Shown: piece after piece, positions 58,901-64,000 of the stretch
Layout: every line of letters begins with the position of its first letter
Position numbering within the stretch: the stretch's first letter is position 1
DNA from: Corella eumyota
Lineage: Eukaryota > Chordata > Ascidiacea > Phlebobranchia > Corellidae
Direction of reading: 5' to 3'
Assembly (NCBI GenBank): GCA_963082875.1
Contig: OY720102.1
Coordinates: 7,316,001-7,380,000, forward strand
Length of the DNA stretch: 64,000 nt
The notes under the pieces: model-generated
What the model saw: the letters and a program-made list of their open reading frames with translations, nothing else
Databases searched by the model: none
Told to the model about the DNA's origin: nothing
Made by a program: the position numbers and the translations under genes

Positions 58901-61900
58901 TGTGTTAGAACCGCACAGGTCCAATTACCGTGTTTACAAAATATTTTTCGAAAATATTAATATTCATAAAAATTATGAAACTTTTATTAAAAATTTATGA
59001 AATCTCAAAATCTGAAATTTTATATTTAAGTAGGCGTGCATTGGCCTAACTAACATTCAAGATAAAACATTTTGCGAAAATTTTGAGTAGAACAAAAGTT
59101 TGAGATAATTTTTATTTTGAGTTTAATTAGGTCACGTGATATTTTTGGCCAATGATATTGCATACAAATTTTTTGAAAAAAATAAAAAATTTTAAATCAA
59201 AAAATAATTGTTGTGTTAGAACCGCACAGGTCCAATTACCGTGTTTACAAAATATTTTTCGAAAATATTAATATTCATAAAAATTATAAAACTTTTATTA
59301 AAAATTTATGAAATCTCAAAACCTTAATTTTTGTATTTTATTAGACGCGCATTGGGCTAACTAACATTCAAGATAAAATATTTCGCGAAAATTTTCTGTA
59401 AAACAAAAGTTTGAGGTAATTTTTATTTTGGTTTTTATTAGGTCACGTGATATTTTTGGCTAATGATATTGCATACAAATTTTTTGAAAAAAAATTAAAA
59501 ATTTTAAATCGAAAAATAATTGTTGTGTTAGATCCGCACAGGTCCGATTACCGTGTTTACATAATATTTTCGAAAATATTAATATTCATAAAGGTTATGA
59601 TACTTTTATTAAAAATTTATGAAATTTTAAAACCTAAAATTTTGTATTTTATTAGACGCGCATTGGCCTAACTAACATTCAAGATCAAGTATTTTGCGAA
59701 AATTTTGAGTAAAACAAAAATTTGAGGTAATTTTTATTTTGGGTTTAATTAGGTCACGTGATATTTTTGGCCAATGATATTGCATACAAATTTAAAAAAA
59801 AAATAAAAAAATTTAAATCGAAAATAATTGTTGTGTTAGAACCGCACAGGTCCAATTACCGTGTTTACAAAATATTTTTTGAAAATATTAATTTTCATAA
59901 AAGTTATGAAACTTTTATTAAAAATTTATGAAATCTAAAAACCTAAAATTTTGTATTTTATTAGACGCGCATTGGCCTAACTAACATTCAAGATCAAGTA
60001 TTTTGCGAAAATTTTGAGTAAAACAAAAGTTTGAGGTCACGTGATATTTTTGGCCAATGATATTGCATACAAATTTAAAAAAAAAAAAAAAATTTAAATC
60101 GAAAAATAATTGTTGTGTTAGAACTGCACAAGTCCAATTACCGTGTTTACAAAATAATTTTCGAAAATATTAATATTCATAAAAGTTATGAAACTTTTAT
60201 TAAAAATTTATGAAATCTCAAAATCTGAAATTTTATATTTAATTAGGCGTGCATTGGCCTAACTAACATTCAAGATAAAACATTTTGCAAAAATTTTTAG
60301 TAAAACAAAAGTTTGAGATAATTTTTATTTTGAGTTTAATTAGGTCACGTGATATTTTTGGCCAATGATATTGCAAACAAATTTTTTGAAAAAAATAAAA
60401 AATTTTAAATCAAAAAATAATTGTTGTGTTAGAACCGCACAGGTCCAATTACCGTGTTTACAAAATATTTTTCGAAAATATTAATATTCATAAAAATTAT
60501 AAAACTTTTATTAAAAATTTATGAAATCTCAAAACCTTAATTTTTGTATTTTATTAGACGCGCATTGGCCTAACTAACATTCAAGATAAAATATTTCGCG
60601 AAAATTTTCAGTAAAACAAAAGTTTGAGGCAATTTTTATTTTGGTTTTTATTAGGTCACGTGATATTTTTGGCTAATGATATTGCATACAAAATTTTTTG
60701 AAAAAAAATTAAAAATTTTAAATCGAAAAATAATTGTTGTGTTAGATCCGCACAGGTCCGATTACCGTGTTTACATAATATTTTCGAAAATATTAATATT
60801 CATAAAGGTTATGATACTTTTATTAAAAATTTATGAAATTTCAAAACCTAAAATTTTGTATTTTAATAGACGCGCATTGGCCTAACTAACATTCAAGATC
60901 AAGTATTTTGCGAAAATTTTGAGTAAAACAAAAATTTGAGGTAATTTTTATTTTGGGTTTAATTAGGTCACGTGATATTTTTGGCCAATGATATTGCATA
61001 CAAATTTAAAAAAAAAATAAAAAAATTTAAATCGAAAATAATTGTTGTGTTAGAACCGCACAGGGGCAATTACCGTGTTTACAAAATATTTTTTGAAAAT
61101 ATTAATTTTCATAAAAGTTATGAAACTTTTATTAAAAATTTATGAAATCTAAAAACCTAAAATTTTGTATTTTATTAGACGCGCATTGGCCTAACTAACA
61201 TTCAAGATCAAGTATTTTGCGAAAATTTTGAGTAAAACAAAAGTTTGAGGTCACGTGATATTTTTGGCCAATGATATTGCATACAAATTTAAAAAAAAAA
61301 AAAAATTTTAATCGAAAAATGATTGTTGTGTTAGAACCGCACAGGTCCAATTACCGTGTTTACAAAATATTTTTTGAAAATATTAATTTTCATAAAAGTT
61401 ATGAAACTTTTATTAAAAATTTATGAAATCTCAAAATCTGAAATTTTGTATTTTATTAGACGCGCATTGGCCTAACTAACATTCAAGATCAAGTATTTTG
61501 CGAAAATTTTGAGTAAAACAAAAATTTGAGGTAATTTTTATTTTGGGTTTAATTAGGTCACGTGATATTTTTGGCCAATGATATTGCATACAAATTTAAA
61601 AAAAAAATAAAAAAATTTAAATCGAAAGTAATTGTTGTGTTAGAACCGCACAGGTTCAATTACCGTGTTTACAAAATATTTTTTGAAAATATTAATTTTC
61701 ATAAAAGTTATGAAACTTTTATTAAAAATTTATGAAATCTAAAAACCTAAAATTTTGTATTTTATTAGACGCGCATTGGCCTAACTAACATTCAAGATCA
61801 AGTATTTTGCGAAAATTTTGAGTAAAACAGAAGTTTGAGGTCACGAGATATTTTTGGCCAATGATATTGCATACAAATTTTAAAAAAATAAAAAATTTTA

Positions 61901-64000
61901 AATCGAAAAATAATTGTTGTGTTAGAACCGCACAGGTCGAATTACCGTGTTTACAAAATATTTTTCGAAAATATTAATATTCATAAAAGTTATGAAACTT
62001 TTATTAAAAATTTATGAAATCTCAAAATCTGAAATTTTATATTTAATTAGGCGTGCATTGGCCTAACTAACATTCAAGATAAAACATTTTGCAAAAATTT
62101 TTAGTAAAACAAAAGTTTGAGGTAATTTTTATTTTGGGTTTAATTAGGTCACGTGATATTTTTGGCCAATGATATTGCATACAAATTTTTAAAAAAAATA
62201 AAAAATTTTAAATCGAAAAATAATTGTTGTGTTAGATCCGCACAGGTCCGATTACCGTGTTTACATAATATTTTCGAAAATATTAATATTCATAAAAGTT
62301 ATGATACTTTTATTAAAAATTTATGAAATCTCAAAATCTGAAATTTTGTATTTTATTAGACGCGCATTGGCCTAACTAACATTCAAGATCAAGTATTTTG
62401 CGAAAATTTTGAGTAAAACAAAAATTTGAGGTAATTTTTATTTTGGGTTTAATTAGGTCACGTGATATTTTTGGCCAATGATATTGCATACAAATTTAAA
62501 AAAAAAAAAAAATTTTAATCGAAAAATAATTGTTGTGTTAGAACCGCACAGGTCCAATTACCGTGTTTACAAAATATTTTTCGAAAATATTAATATTCAT
62601 AAAAGTTATGAAACTTTTATTAAAAATTTATGAAATCTCAAAATCTGAAATTTTGTATTTTATTAGACGCGCATTGGCCTAACTAACATTCAAGATCAAG
62701 TATTTTGCGAAAATTTTCAGTAAAACAAAAATTTGAGGTAATTTTTATTTTGGGTTTAATTAGGTCACGTGATATTTTTGGCCAATGATATTGCATACAA
62801 ATTTAAAAAAAAAATAAAAAAATTTAAATCAAAAATAATTGTTGTGTTAGAACCGCACAGTTTCAATTACCGTGTTTACAAAATATTTTTTGAAAATATT
62901 AATTTTCATAAAAGTTATGAAACTTTTATTAAAAATTTATGAAATCTAAAAACCTAAAATTTTGTATTTTATTAGACGCGCATTGGCCTAACTAACATTC
63001 AAGATCAAGTATTTTGCGAAAATTTTGAGTAAAACAGAAGTTTGAGGTCACGTGATATTTTTGGCCAATGATATTGCATACAAATTTTAAAAAAATAAAA
63101 AATTTTAAATCGAAAAATAATTGTTGTGTTAGAACCGCACAGGTCCAATTACCGTGTTTACAAAATATTTTTCGAAAATATTAATATTCATAAAAATTAT
63201 GAAACTTTTATTAAAAATTTATGAAATCTCAAAACCTTAATTTTTGTATTTTATTAGACGCGCATTGGCCTAACTAACATTCAAGATAAAATATTTCGCG
63301 AAAATTTTCAGTAAAACAAAAGTTTGAGGTAATTTTTATTTTGGTTTTTATTAGGTCACGTGATATTTTTGGCTAATGATATTGCATACAAATTTTTTGA
63401 AAAAAAATTAAAAATTTTAAATCGAAAAATAATTGTTGTGTTAGATCCGCACAGGTCCGATTACCGTGTTTACATAATATTTTCGAAAATATTAATATTC
63501 ATAAAAGTTATGATACTTTTATTAAAAATTTATGAAATTTCAAAACCTAAAATTTTGTATTTTATTAGACGCGCATTGGCCTAACTAACATTCAAGATCA
63601 AGTATTTTGCGAAAATTTTGAGTAAAACAAAAATTTGAGGTAATTTTTATTTTGGGTTTAATTAGGTCACGTGATATTTTTGGCCAATGATATTGCATAC
63701 AAATTTAAAAAAAAAAAAAAATTTAAATCGAAAAATAATTGTTGTGTTAGAACCGCACAGGTCCAATTACCGTGTTTACAAAATATTTTTTGAAAATATT
63801 AATTTTCATAAAAGTTATGAAACTTTTATTAAAAATTTATGAAATCTCAAAATCTGAAATTTTGTATTTTATTAGACGCGCATTGGCCTAACTAACATTC
63901 AAGATCAAGTATTTTGCGAAAATTTTCAGTAAAACAAAAATTTGAGGTAATTTTTATTTTGGGTTTAATTAGGTCACGTGATATTTTTGGCCAATGATAT
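46985..64000 (+). repeat. Satellite DNA array with higher-order structure, running off the right edge
   Basis: About 56 head-to-tail monomers, each recognisable by 'cctaactaacattcaaga'. Intervals between successive marks are 309-311 bases for the long form and about 281 for the short form, which lacks a 26-base block before 'cacgtg'. Landmarks in order are 'taacattcaaga', 'aaaacaaaagtttgaggt', 'ggtcacgtgatatttttggc', 'caatgatattgcatacaaat', an A-run, 'aattgttgtgttagaaccgc', 'attaccgtgtttac', 'cgaaaatattaatattcat', 'gaaacttttattaaaaattt' and 'ttagacgcgcattgg'. Nine monomers (carrying 'agatccgcacaggtccgatt') contain a 69-74-codon open frame starting near 48008, 49217, 50708, 53097, 55512, 57002, 59447, 60676 and 63360. 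These mark higher-order units of about 4, 5, 8 or 9 monomers. The frames look like chance openings in an AT-rich repeat, not genes. A (peri)centromeric or heterochromatic role is possible but not shown. Confidence 0.97.

Noticed and set aside
48008-63584. Nine nearly identical 69-74-codon open frames in the satellite, looking like a repeated small protein gene
   Set aside because: They occur only in one monomer variant, are closed in all other variants, and encode an AT-driven mix of Ile, Lys and Phe. They are explained by copying of one monomer type.

Overview
The window looks like genomic DNA from an ascidian tunicate, most likely a Ciona species. The base composition is AT-rich, introns are short, and a tRNA-derived SINE resembling the one described from Ciona occurs at least 16 times. 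Two genes also carry splice-acceptor-like sites 30-40 bases before their start codons, as expected where spliced-leader trans-splicing is used. The species call is inference from these traits; no database was consulted.

Layout. 1-387: probable last two exons of a + strand gene that enters from the left. 388-13831: about 13 kb with no convincing coding gene, holding SINE copies, a 177-bp tandem duplication, a short telomere-like run, and a cluster of CRE, kappaB and TATA motifs near 5.9-6.3 kb that resembles an orphan promoter. 13832-20426: three intronless minus-strand genes for related secreted proteins of a family I do not recognise. Each has a TATA box 140-180 bases before its ATG. 22516-28760: a ten-exon rhodopsin-class peptide GPCR with a very long second extracellular loop and a repeat-rich cytoplasmic tail. 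30364-33681: an intronless ankyrin-repeat gene of the ANKRD28/ANKRD44/ANKRD52 type (PP6 regulatory subunit). 34861-44225: an 18-exon CMTR1 orthologue (mRNA cap1 2'-O-methyltransferase) whose introns hold ten SINE copies, one of them split by a MITE. 44910-45479: an intronless gene for a small secreted protein with eight mature cysteines. About 46985-64000: a satellite array of monomers about 281 or 309-311 bp long, with higher-order structure, that runs off the right edge.

The genes do not form one pathway. CMTR1 and the PP6 ankyrin subunit are housekeeping genes. The GPCR, the three-gene secreted family and the small secreted protein belong to extracellular signalling or secretion. The most unusual parts are the three-gene secreted family with its shared promoter layout, and the satellite, in which almost every monomer carries CACGTG next to a CCAAT motif and a short dyad.
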